A DNA stretch of 64,000 bases from an uncultured Eubacterium sp. (GTDB lineage: Bacteria > Bacillota > Clostridia > Lachnospirales > Lachnospiraceae). The position numbers were made by a program, and so were the translations under genes. Location: NCBI GenBank assembly GCA_910580075.1, contig CAJTVR010000010.1:15724-79723 (forward strand), in the 5' to 3' direction. Under the pieces are notes generated by a model. That model did no database searches and was not told the DNA's origin. It worked only from the letters and a program-made list of their open reading frames with translations. Position 1 is the stretch's first letter. Every line of letters begins with the position of its first letter. Shown here piece after piece: positions 26,758-35,257 of this stretch.

Positions 26758-28587
26758 TTATTTTTTAAATGCAGCCCGCTTGCGCATCGTCGGGTCTAAA
26801 ATCCGTTTGCGGATACGCAGGCTTTCCGGTGTGACTTCCAGCAGTTCATCCGTATCAATAAAGTCAAGAGCCTGTTCCAGGCTTAAAATCCGCGGCGGAG
26901 TCAGCGTCAGCGCTTCGTCGGCACTGGAAGAGCGGGTATTTGTCAGATGTTTTTTCCTGCATACATTCAGTTCGATATCTTCTGTTTTGGAACACTGTCC
27001 GACAACCATGCCGGAATATACTTTTTCGCCGGCTCCGATAAAGAGCTGTCCGCGTTCCTGTGCACCGAACAGTCCGTATGCTACGGAAACACCTGTTTCA
27101 AAAGCTATTAAAGAACCCTGTTTGCGGTACTGGATGTCGCCGCGGTATCCGTCATAGCCGTCAAAAATTGTGTTGATAATACCGTTGCCTTTTGTATCTG
27201 TCAGAAAATCCCCGCGGTATCCAATCAGTCCGCGGGAAGGAATGCGGAATTCGATACGCGTATAGCCGCCTGCAATGGAATGCATGTTCTGCATTTCGCC
27301 TTTGCGCTGGCAGAGTTTGTCAATAACAGCGCCGGTAAATTCATCCGGTACGTCTACATAGGCGATTTCCATCGGTTCTGTTTTTTTGCCGTTATCGTCT
27401 GTATGGTATAAGACTTCCGCTTTGCTGACAGCAAACTCATAGCCTTCCCGGCGCATGTTTTCAATAAGGACAGACAGATGCAGCTCCCCGCGCCCGGATA
27501 CTTTAAAGACGTCTGTATCTTCTGTTTCTTCGACACGCAGGCTGATATCGGTATTCAGCTCGCGGAACAGGCGGTCACGCAGATGGCGGGAGGTAATGTA
27601 TTTTCCTTCCTGTCCGGCCAGCGGGCTGTCGTTTACGATAAAATTCATAGAAATCGTAGGCTCGGATATTTTCTGGAATGGAATTGCCTGTGGATTTTCC
27701 GGTGCGCAGATCGTATCGCCGATATGGATGTCTGCAATGCCGGAAATAGCCACGATAGAGCCGGTCTGTGCCTCCTTTACATCTACCTTGTTAAGGCCGT
27801 CAAATTCATATAGTTTGCTGATTTTGACTTTTTTCTGCTTATCAGGGTCATGGTGGTTGACGACGACTGCTTCCTGATTGATGCGGATACATCCGTTGTC
27901 CACTTTGCCGATGCCGATGCGGCCTACGTATTCATTGTAGTCAATTGTGCTGATTAGTACCTGGGTATTTGCATCCGGGTCACCCAGCGGGGCTGGAATG
28001 TAGTCCAGGATCGTTTCAAACAAAGGAGTCATGTCCTTTTTTTCGTCATTTACGTCCAGGACCGCATAGCCGTCGCGGGCAGAAGCATAGACAAACGGGC
28101 AGTCAAGCTGATCGTCCGATGCGTCTAAGTCCATGAAAAGTTCCAGCACTTCGTCTACAACCTCGTCAGGCCGGGCTTCCGGACGGTCGATTTTGTTGAC
28201 ACATACGATTACAGGAAGCTCCAAATCGAGAGCTTTCATTAAGACGAATTTTGTCTGAGGCATGGCACCTTCAAAAGCGTCAACTACTAAGATAACACCG
28301 TTTACCATTTTTAAAACACGTTCCACTTCGCCGCCGAAATCTGCATGTCCCGGAGTGTCGATAATATTAATTTTTACGTCTTTATAAAAGACAGCTGTAT
28401 TTTTGGAAAGAATCGTAATGCCGCGTTCCCGTTCGATATCATTTGAGTCCATGATACGTTCCTGGACTTCCTGGTTTGCACGGAATACGCCGCTTTGCTT
28501 TAAAAGCTCGTCCACGAGAGTGGTTTTGCCGTGGTCGACATGGGCGATGATTGCAATATTACGGACATTGTCTCTTGTGATTTGCAT
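26758..28587 (-). CDS. typA: Ribosome-associated GTPase TypA/BipA
   Basis: TypA/BipA is a translational GTPase of the EF-G family that helps 50S assembly and stress adaptation. The 609-residue protein has G1 AHVDHGKTTLVDELL, G3 DTPGHADFGGEV and G4 NKIDRPEARP, domain II, EF-G-like domains III and V, and the conserved C-terminal region ending LRIRKRIL. AGAAAGAAGG gives the start. It is transcribed alone, convergent to the acetyltransferase gene. Confidence 0.97.
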   Translation of the reverse strand: MQITRDNVRNIAIIAHVDHGKTTLVDELLKQSGVFRANQEVQERIMDSNDIERERGITILSKNTAVFYKDVKINIIDTPGHADFGGEVERVLKMVNGVILVVDAFEGAMPQTKFVLMKALDLELPVIVCVNKIDRPEARPDEVVDEVLELFMDLDASDDQLDCPFVYASARDGYAVLDVNDEKKDMTPLFETILDYIPAPLGDPDANTQVLISTIDYNEYVGRIGIGKVDNGCIRINQEAVVVNHHDPDKQKKVKISKLYEFDGLNKVDVKEAQTGSIVAISGIADIHIGDTICAPENPQAIPFQKISEPTISMNFIVNDSPLAGQEGKYITSRHLRDRLFRELNTDISLRVEETEDTDVFKVSGRGELHLSVLIENMRREGYEFAVSKAEVLYHTDDNGKKTEPMEIAYVDVPDEFTGAVIDKLCQRKGEMQNMHSIAGGYTRIEFRIPSRGLIGYRGDFLTDTKGNGIINTIFDGYDGYRGDIQYRKQGSLIAFETGVSVAYGLFGAQERGQLFIGAGEKVYSGMVVGQCSKTEDIELNVCRKKHLTNTRSSSADEALTLTPPRILSLEQALDFIDTDELLEVTPESLRIRKRILDPTMRKRAAFKK

Positions 28588-28900
28588 ATAAAAAACCTTC
28601 TTTCTAGTTTTCTGGCAGAAAAAGCTGTATAACAGTTTACAAATTTAGTGTAATTAGCAGGTGACTGTTTGGACTTTTTCGATTATAATATACTTGTAAC
28701 CTGCAAGATTCCTCGCCCATTTTATCATATTTTAGAACCAGTGCAAGAATTTTTGTCACAAAGAGCTTATTTTAGGCGATTTGACAAAAAAACAGACGGG
28801 AATAAAGCGAAATATAGAAAACATTTTCGAATTTTTTGGAAACGATAAGTTGTCGACATGAATTGATGGGATTTTTATCAGCTGCATGTTAAATTCTCTC
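28588..28900. other. Divergent intergenic region typA / ssb-like gene
   Basis: A/T-rich DNA of 313 bp between typA and the ssb-leader promoter. A TATAAT-like box for typA is present on the minus strand near 28685, but no convincing -35 box at proper spacing. Nothing else recognised. Confidence 0.4.
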
Positions 28901-28930
28901 TTGTCAAAAAGAGGACATTGCTGATATGAT
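28901..28930 (+). promoter_or_regulatory. Putative sigma-A promoter of ssb-like gene and leader RNA
   Basis: TTGTCA (28901-28906), 18-bp spacer, TATGAT (28925-28930). Start of transcription would be near 28937, leaving a leader of about 220 nt. Confidence 0.65.
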
Positions 28931-28936
28931 GTAATC

Positions 28937-29115
28937 ATACATGCGAAAGGGCAGATGGCAAAAATGCGTCTGGGTTAACAGCTAAGGCAGGAGAATCCGG
29001 TGTCATCAGGGTTCTAAATGCAGCGGCAGAAGAATACATATGGTAGTAGCTAAAATCGGTCCGGCATGCAGGACTGAAGATAGTACCGCCTGGCAGTCTA
29101 AAAAAGAGCACAAAA
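28937..29115 (+). ncRNA. Candidate structured leader RNA upstream of ssb-like gene
   Basis: The sequence between promoter and gene is more GC-rich than its surroundings and shows local pairings: CAGA/TCTG closing a GCA/TGC hairpin (about 28953-28973), and GGTCC/GGACT around 29060-29080. It has no open reading frame. It lacks the T-box core and the motifs of the lysine, SAM, FMN, TPP and cobalamin riboswitches that I checked by eye. I do not recognise the family. A TTGACA box at about 29116 could be a second promoter. Confidence 0.4.
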
Positions 29116-29160
29116 TTGACAAACTGTCACGTTTGAAAAGAGGAAGGGAGAAATAAATTC

Positions 29161-29799
29161 ATGGCAGATAAAATATTTGAAAACAATCAGGTAACTATTG
29201 CGGGTAAGATCGTATCAGATTTTGAGTTCAGTCACGAGGTTTACGGAGAAGGCTTTTATATGGTGGATGTATCTGTGAACAGGCTGAGCAATTTTGTGGA
29301 TTATATTCCGGTCATGGTGTCTGAGCGTCTGATTGACACGACACAAAATTACATAGGCCAGTATATCTATGTGACCGGACAGTTCCGATCTTATAACCGT
29401 CATGAGGAAAAGAAAAACCGGCTGGTACTGTCGGTGTTTGCAAGGGAACTGGAATTTATGGAGCAGGAAGAAGAGGATGTCAAAAGTAATCAGATTTTTC
29501 TGGACGGCTATATCTGCAAGGAACCGATTTACAGAAAAACGCCGCTTGGCCGTGAGATAGCGGATCTGTTAATCGCCGTCAACCGCTCATACGGCAAATC
29601 CGACTATATTCCTTGCATCTGCTGGGGCAGAAATGCACGCTTTGCTTCCAGCTTTACGGTAGGTTCCCATGTGCAGATCTGGGGAAGGATACAGAGCCGT
29701 GAATATGTCAAAAAGCTCAATGAGCTGGAAACTGAGAAACGAGTTGCATATGAAGTGTCAGTCAGCAAGATCGAATATTTAGAAGACAAAGAATATTAA
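29161..29799 (+). CDS. Single-stranded DNA-binding protein with two OB folds
   Basis: The 212-residue protein consists of two SSB-like OB domains in tandem (about 8-100 and 112-205). The second has the typical RETADLLIAVNR-like strand (here REIADLLIAVNRSYGK) and IPCICWG. It lacks the long Gly-rich linker and acidic C-terminal tip of housekeeping SSB, ending in EYLEDKEY instead. This makes it an accessory SSB paralogue of a kind common in Lachnospiraceae; the role is unknown. AAGGGAGAAATAAATTC precedes the ATG. It has its own promoter and a long, possibly structured leader. Confidence 0.82.
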   Translation: MADKIFENNQVTIAGKIVSDFEFSHEVYGEGFYMVDVSVNRLSNFVDYIPVMVSERLIDTTQNYIGQYIYVTGQFRSYNRHEEKKNRLVLSVFARELEFMEQEEEDVKSNQIFLDGYICKEPIYRKTPLGREIADLLIAVNRSYGKSDYIPCICWGRNARFASSFTVGSHVQIWGRIQSREYVKKLNELETEKRVAYEVSVSKIEYLEDKEY

Positions 29800-29909
29800 C
29801 AAATTATTAAGAAAAAATTTCATAAATAATTTGCATTTTTAAGGCAGGTGTGGTATCTTAAAGAAATCTGAAGCAGTTGGAGAACAGGAATGTTCCAAAG
29901 GAGGATATT

Positions 29910-30410
29910 ATGGATTCAGGCAATGTTCAGATTTATTACGGGGACGGCCGCGGAAAGTCAACTGCCGCACTGGGATACGCACTGCAGGCCGCAAGTGCAG
30001 GTAAAAATGTATTTATCATTCAGTTTTTAAAAGGCAGGATGGCGGCGGAGTCTGCGTTTCTGCAGCGTCTGGAGCCGGAGATTAAGGTTTTTCATTTTGA
30101 AAAGTCAGATGAACGCTACGATGAGCTGTCTGAGCAGGAAAAATTAGAAGAAAACCGCAATCTCCGCAATGGCGTGAATTTTGCCAGAAAAGTGCTGCTA
30201 AATGACGAATGCAGCCTTCTGGTACTGGATGAGCTGCTCGGAGTCATTGATAACGGAGTAGTAACAAGAGAAGATATGGAGGCTTTGTTCCAGGCAAAAG
30301 CGGACGAAACGGAGATGATTATTACAGGGAGAAATCTGCCGGATTATATCCGTGAGCTTGCGGACGAAGTATATCAGATGCAGGCGGAAAAAACAGACAG
30401 CTGCCGTTAA
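29910..30410 (+). CDS. cobO: Cob(I)yrinic acid a,c-diamide adenosyltransferase (CobO/BtuR family)
   Basis: CobO/BtuR enzymes transfer the 5'-deoxyadenosyl group of ATP to Co(I) corrinoids to make adenosylcobalamin forms. The 166-residue protein has the P-loop GDGRGKSTAALG near its start, IIQFLKGRM, and the DEL motif in LLVLDELLGVIDNG. The ATG at 29910 is set by AAAGGAGG. No other cobalamin genes are nearby, so a salvage role is likely. An inverted repeat follows the gene. Confidence 0.92.
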   Translation: MDSGNVQIYYGDGRGKSTAALGYALQAASAGKNVFIIQFLKGRMAAESAFLQRLEPEIKVFHFEKSDERYDELSEQEKLEENRNLRNGVNFARKVLLNDECSLLVLDELLGVIDNGVVTREDMEALFQAKADETEMIITGRNLPDYIRELADEVYQMQAEKTDSCR

Positions 30411-30447
30411 TTTGATCATAAAAATTCAGGTTTTGCAGACGTTTTAA

Positions 30448-30510
30448 AAGCGTGTCTGCCATGGCTGTTTAGCAAAAAGCGCCAGGGCAGACACGCTTGT
30501 CTGTGTTTTA
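30448..30510 (+). terminator. Long-stem terminator-like inverted repeat after cobO
   Basis: AAGCGTGTCTGCC (30448-30460) pairs with GGCAGACACGCTT (30486-30498); a loop of 25 nt and a T-rich tail follow. The loop is longer than usual, so termination efficiency is uncertain. Confidence 0.65.
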
Positions 30511-30564
30511 TGTCTTATTAAAAACATCCAGTATCTGTCATTCTATATTCTGATTTCATTACGT

Positions 30565-32529
30565 TTATTCTGATTCGATACCAATAGATTCGATACCGAT
30601 AGAATGAAAAAAATCTTTTCGTTCTGATTTATTTTTCGGAAACTTTATTTTGGCAGTTTCAGGGCTGTGGTAAAACAGGTTATTCAGGTAAAAAAGAAGG
30701 TCTCTGTCTTCTTTGCGGAAAACAGCCATCACAGCCATCTGGATTTTCTGGCTGCCCCAGATCATGCGGTGGGCAAGTGTCATAAATGATAATCCGGTTA
30801 CTTTCGCCGGGGTAATGGCATATAGAAACACGATATCGCTGGCAAAGGCAAAAGAAGAAACGGATTCGCGGTTTAATATTTCCATCAGATGTTTTTCCGT
30901 TGCAGACCCGTCCCGAATGTAATCGTTCATCATGGTTTCAATAATGGGAAGGCGTTCTGTAAAGGCCTCATTTTCATGCCAGTATGCATTCTGAAACAGT
31001 GTTTCAAAAGGATGAACTGGTTTTGGGCACAATGCGTTCATGGCTGACATTTTGATTCTGCCCTGAAAATCAAAGCTGCTGAAGTTCGCAAAGCTGTCAA
31101 TATAAAGCGTCTGTGCACAGGTACTGCTGCCCGGATTCTTTTTTACGGTCATAAGAATCAGGTCTGTCTGTGAAAAATCATACGTATTCATGGTGTTTAC
31201 AGGAAGCAGGTCGGTAATTTCCAGGTAATGAGCGAACATGGCAATGACCTTGCGCTTGACAGCCCATGCTGCAGGCAGGTTCATATGGCAGCAGATGACT
31301 GTTTTTAGTTTTACTTCCGGATGAACGGTAAAATGATGCTCTAAGGCACCGGAAAGACAAAAAGCCAGGTTAACGAGCTCGATTTCTGTTAAACGCCTGT
31401 CCATAAACTGGAATGCGATGTCCTGGAACAGGAATGCAAACTCCAGTTCGGGGAGCAGGCTCTTTTTCATATCACTGATGCTGCCCTGTGAATAAAAAAT
31501 GTAGCTGCTGCCCTGCAGGGAGCGCAGGTATAGCAGCAGAGCAATATAAAATTCATCATCGTCTGAAAAATCAATTCGAAACACCCGTTTCAGCCTTTCA
31601 AGAAAGAGTTCTGCCATTTTGATTGTAACAGGGCTGAAATAGGTATCTGCATTTTCCCTCGTAATCACAGATTCATCCAGCAGGCATGCATGTGAAATAA
31701 ATTGATAAATGGCGCATTTTTCTGCATCTGGGAAGCTGATCTGCACTTTTTTCTCAAAATCCCGAAACAGGTCTTCTACAGCCATCCAGACACCAGCATC
31801 TGTGACAGGGACGGATTCGCTGTCTGGAAGGGGATATCCCAGACAGTTGCGGTGGTACATAATGGACATGGAAAGCTCAAGGGCAACAAGGCACGGGTCT
31901 TCCATAAGAATCCCGCAGCAGTCCAGGTGGCAGGGAATGATTTCCATTAAAAAGTCCAGAATTTCTTCATCTATGAAATAGCATCCATAGTATGCGTTTC
32001 TCTTTGCATTATAATCCCAGTCTTTGTAAAACAGATTTAGAAGGACGGAGCGGATTTTACACTCGTCTTTTTCAAAAGAAATAGCACTTTTTTGCTGGAT
32101 CAGATGAATATTTGGCTCTTTGAGTGTATATCTGCGTTTTAACATCTGAATATCAGATAATAAGGTCGTATGGCTTATATACATTTCATCTTCCAGGTCA
32201 TACAGGTTTAACGGCTGATCGGACAGGCACAGCTGAAACGCCAGATACCGGATCCGGTCTTCTTTTGTAAAAAAAGCGGTATCATTCTGATTCAGCTGCT
32301 TCAGCGCATCTGCAGATTTTGTGTATAAAAGATAGCCTTTGCTTTGCTCAGAAAGGATGTGGATTTCATATGGAGCCAGAGCATGGTTTAGCTGCTGGAT
32401 ATCATTGCGTATGGTGCGGGATGTGACATTCAGGTCTGAGGCAATTTTTTTCCCAGTCGTAAAGGAAGTCTGGTTTTTTAGTATATGAAGGATTTTTTTC
32501 TGGCGCAGGGAAAGATTTAACGTATTCAT
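30565..32529 (-). CDS. BglG/LicR-like PRD-domain transcriptional regulator
   Basis: The 654-residue regulator has an N-terminal HTH (about 8-60; KKIASDLNVTSRTIRNDIQQ), a second Mga-like HTH (about 85-170), PRD-like regions (about 175-400), an EIIB-like segment (about 405-490) and an EIIA-like C-terminal domain (about 510-645). Such proteins activate sugar operons according to PTS phosphorylation. The EIIA-like domain shows FAFASDIVFLYA where a phospho-His in a PHA context is expected, so control by phosphorylation may be reduced. It is divergent from the isomerase/thiolase cluster, so it is its likely regulator. The C terminus carries a short duplication (SIGIESIGIE). Confidence 0.8.
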   Translation of the reverse strand: MNTLNLSLRQKKILHILKNQTSFTTGKKIASDLNVTSRTIRNDIQQLNHALAPYEIHILSEQSKGYLLYTKSADALKQLNQNDTAFFTKEDRIRYLAFQLCLSDQPLNLYDLEDEMYISHTTLLSDIQMLKRRYTLKEPNIHLIQQKSAISFEKDECKIRSVLLNLFYKDWDYNAKRNAYYGCYFIDEEILDFLMEIIPCHLDCCGILMEDPCLVALELSMSIMYHRNCLGYPLPDSESVPVTDAGVWMAVEDLFRDFEKKVQISFPDAEKCAIYQFISHACLLDESVITRENADTYFSPVTIKMAELFLERLKRVFRIDFSDDDEFYIALLLYLRSLQGSSYIFYSQGSISDMKKSLLPELEFAFLFQDIAFQFMDRRLTEIELVNLAFCLSGALEHHFTVHPEVKLKTVICCHMNLPAAWAVKRKVIAMFAHYLEITDLLPVNTMNTYDFSQTDLILMTVKKNPGSSTCAQTLYIDSFANFSSFDFQGRIKMSAMNALCPKPVHPFETLFQNAYWHENEAFTERLPIIETMMNDYIRDGSATEKHLMEILNRESVSSFAFASDIVFLYAITPAKVTGLSFMTLAHRMIWGSQKIQMAVMAVFRKEDRDLLFYLNNLFYHSPETAKIKFPKNKSERKDFFHSIGIESIGIESE

Positions 32530-32548
32530 AAAAAACTCCTTTGATGGG

Positions 32549-32613
32549 GGCTGGTCTGTTCTCTGTTCGTTCTGATAAGCAGATTGTATCAGATTCTAAC
32601 AGGCCTGACCAGC
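32549..32613. promoter_or_regulatory. Candidate operator in the divergent control region
   Basis: Two nested inverted repeats lie between the regulator and the cluster: TCTGATA/TATCAGA (32571-32577 and 32587-32593) inside GCTGGTC/GACCAGC (32550-32556 and 32607-32613). Placement suggests a regulator binding site; direct evidence is lacking. Confidence 0.5.
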
Positions 32614-32751
32614 ACTTCCCGACAGGCTTTTATGCTTTTCTTTTCCCCCAGCTGGCGGAAAAACGCGATTTGAACAGGAAGCAGGGAAAAGGTATTATGA
32701 TTACAGACCAATAAAACAGAAACAGCGATAGCTGGGAAAGGGTGATAAAAG

Positions 32752-33744
32752 ATGAAAGCAGTAGCAGGTTTTGGGATTGTTAATGCTGATACAAGCGGCC
32801 CTGGCGCCTTTTTAAGGGCTGCAAAGTGGTACTGGGATGAACTTACGGACATGTTTGCGGCAGCCGGATTTTCTTCCCTGATGATTCCAATGGTGCCGAA
32901 TACAGAAAATGTGTCCAGAAACGGAGCTCCTATCTGTACAGCATCGGTCAAAACCCGTTTTGGTTCTCCTGAAGGATATCTGGAATATTTAAATGGAAAG
33001 GGAATTGATAACGTGGAAGCCATTGGCATTTCGGCACAGAGCCAGTTTAACAGCCTTTTTGAAACAGGGCTTCCGATCGGGCAGTTTTTTGATGCCTTTT
33101 ATGAACACGCACAGGATGCGGCTGATACGCTGGCCAGGCTGCATGGAAGCACACTGTTAGTGTCTCCGACTCCGGGAACCGGATTTCTGAATCAGGAATT
33201 TGGCGGCGATGAAGCAAAGAAACAGCAGTTTCTGGAAGATGCAGCTGCATGCTTAAACCGCATAGGACAGATGTGCAGCAAAAATAACATTCATCTTGCA
33301 GTACGCAATGAATACTGGACGCTGGTAAGAGGTTCGGCAATGGAGGCCTTTTTAGAAAAACTGGATACAGACCTTGTTTCCTTTGCAATGGACCCGGCAC
33401 ACCTTTCCATAGCGGGTGCAGACTATGCCGCCCTCTTTGAAAAATATGCGAAACAGGCAAAAGCAGTCTGCTTTACAGACACAAAGTTTAAAGACGAGCT
33501 GGAAGTCTACAAGACGATATCGCCGGAATTCCCGCAGGACGGGCGTATGCAGAGGGTATATTATGATCTTGGGTATGGAAATGTGGATTTTGCTAAAATT
33601 TATGCGATCCTTAAGAAGGCCGGATTTGACGGACCTGTTATACTGGATTCTAAATATTCGCTGGATGTTCCAAAAGGAATCCTGAGGATGCGGACGTTTT
33701 GGAATCATTTGGAAAAGAACTATGCTTCTGGGGAGGTTCAGTAA
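32752..33744 (+). CDS. Sugar phosphate isomerase/epimerase-like TIM barrel protein
   Basis: The 330-residue protein belongs to the xylose-isomerase-like (AP endonuclease 2) TIM barrel superfamily, which includes inosose dehydratases, ketose epimerases and C-glycoside lyases. Metal-ligand candidates are seen in RNEYWTLV, FAMDPAHLSIAG and VILDSKYS. It is the first gene of the cluster, with AAAGGGTG before the ATG. Its stop codon shares one base with the start of the next gene, a second and related TIM barrel. The exact reaction is unknown. Confidence 0.8.
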   Translation: MKAVAGFGIVNADTSGPGAFLRAAKWYWDELTDMFAAAGFSSLMIPMVPNTENVSRNGAPICTASVKTRFGSPEGYLEYLNGKGIDNVEAIGISAQSQFNSLFETGLPIGQFFDAFYEHAQDAADTLARLHGSTLLVSPTPGTGFLNQEFGGDEAKKQQFLEDAAACLNRIGQMCSKNNIHLAVRNEYWTLVRGSAMEAFLEKLDTDLVSFAMDPAHLSIAGADYAALFEKYAKQAKAVCFTDTKFKDELEVYKTISPEFPQDGRMQRVYYDLGYGNVDFAKIYAILKKAGFDGPVILDSKYSLDVPKGILRMRTFWNHLEKNYASGEVQ

Positions 33745-34678
33745 TGGAAGAACGGAATATCAGATATACATACATGACAAATCTTTGGGGCAATATTAAC
33801 TACAAACAGATTAACAATTTCAATGAATGGTATATGGGAGATTTTGGCTCCGCATATTATTACCAGGACTGGGACAAGATTCTGCGCTATTTTGCAGGAG
33901 CCGGATTTAAAGGCATCGAGATTATGGTATTTTCCGTTCCAAGTATTATGAATGCATTCGGCTCTATGAAGAATTTTAAGGAATTTGCTAACGAGCGTGG
34001 AATTGAGCGCATTACGGGCATGTTTTCCCATCATGTCGGCTCTCAGGATAAGCGGAATCATCCGGGGATTTATGCATATGAGCAGCAGGCGATCGACGCG
34101 CTCGCGGAATGTGAAGGAATCAACCTGATTGTACAGCCGGCAGGCCAGTATTACGGGACAGGGCCTCTGGATGAAGAAGGGCTGAAAAATGTAGCAGAGT
34201 GCATGAATACGGTTGGGCGCATGTGCAAAGAAAAAGGGCTTGCAGTATCCATTCATAATGAATTCTGGTGTGCCGTAAACAAAAACGATCATGAGAGATT
34301 TTGGAGATGACAGATCCGAAATATGTGTATTACTGTCTGGATACAGCCCAGGTAGCGATTATGGGGAAAGATATCCTGCACTTTTATGATACTTACCATG
34401 ACAGGGTACAGTATTTCCATATTAAAGATACGACATATATCAACGCACCGGACGAGAAGCGTTACGGGGCAGGCGCAGAGTTTGATGAGCAGGGGGCACG
34501 CTGGTTCTGGGAACCGGGCGGCGGGCTGCTGGATTTTAAAGGTTTGTGGAAACTGATGAAAAAATACCAGCATAAAGGATGGATTGGAATCGAATCAGAC
34601 GGAACACCGGATCCCTTGTCAACGATTCTTCTGACCAAAAATTATATTGATACCGTTCTTGACCCGATTTACAAATAA
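33744..34678 (+). pseudogene. Second sugar phosphate isomerase/epimerase-like gene, frameshifted
   Basis: Two open frames make one TIM-barrel protein. The N-terminal part (33744-34310, starting MEERNIRYTYMTNLWGNINY) ends at TGA just after HERFW. The C-terminal part continues in the +1 relative frame from about 34301 (EMTDPKYVYYCLDTAQV). Adding one T to the TTTT run at 34299-34302 would give a continuous HERFLEMTDP. Metal-site candidates are on both sides (SIHNEFW; CLDTAQV; FHIKDTTY). It could be a true inactivating mutation, a sequencing or assembly error, or less likely programmed frameshifting. The surrounding operon looks intact. Start follows GGGGAGG. Confidence 0.82.
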
Positions 34679-34741
34679 CAGACCGTCTGATGGCGGTCAT
34701 ATAACATAAATGATCATTATATTTAAGGAGGATACAGACTT

Positions 34742-35236
34742 ATGAATACGCAGTTTGCAAAATTTTTACAGATTGGAATTATTGTGGAAAATGTAGAAGA
34801 GGCCGTAAAGCAGTATGAAAAATACGGAGTCGGGCCATGGAGAATCAGCCCGCTGGATTCTGCAGAATTCCCTGATTTTACGATGAATGGCAAAAAGGAC
34901 CGCCTCCAGACAGTGATGGCTTTCTGTAATATCTGGGGATTTGAGCTGGAACTGATTCAGCCAGTGAGCGAAAGTCCTTATAAAACATGGTTAGAAGAGC
35001 ATGGCCCTGGAATGCATCACATTGCCCTCATTACAAGAGATGAGTTTGGCAAAGTGATTGCAGAGCATAAAGACCTTACAGGAAGGGATCCATGGCTGTG
35101 GTGCAAAGACCCGGTAATTGGCATGGAATTTGCATATCTGGATTTACATAAGGAATTAGGACTGTATCTTGAAGTATACAATGAAGAGAAAAAAGGCGGA
35201 CTGGACGCAGACTTTAAGCTGCCGGAAAACGAATAG
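34742..35236 (+). CDS. VOC-family (glyoxalase fold) protein
   Basis: The 164-residue protein has the paired beta-alpha-beta-beta-beta units of the vicinal oxygen chelate superfamily. Metal-ligand candidates are the QIGIIVENVEEA start, ELELIQP, GMHHIALIT and LGLYLEVYNE, which resemble methylmalonyl-CoA epimerase and related lyases/isomerases. AGGAGGATACAGACTT precedes the ATG. The context (thiolase, ACP, reductase) suggests it acts on a keto or acyl intermediate; the substrate is unknown. Confidence 0.85.
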   Translation: MNTQFAKFLQIGIIVENVEEAVKQYEKYGVGPWRISPLDSAEFPDFTMNGKKDRLQTVMAFCNIWGFELELIQPVSESPYKTWLEEHGPGMHHIALITRDEFGKVIAEHKDLTGRDPWLWCKDPVIGMEFAYLDLHKELGLYLEVYNEEKKGGLDADFKLPENE

Positions 35237-35257
35237 AGATAGAGGAGGAAAGCTGCA

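Noticed and set aside
26480..27157. 225-codon plus-strand frame overlapping typA
   Set aside because: It is antisense to the typA C-terminal coding region and overlaps the GNAT gene; no ribosome site or family features.
28937..29160. T-box or c-di-GMP riboswitch before ssb-like gene
   Set aside because: The GTACCGCC string lacks the GGGTGG part of a T-box and the c-di-GMP core motifs are absent.
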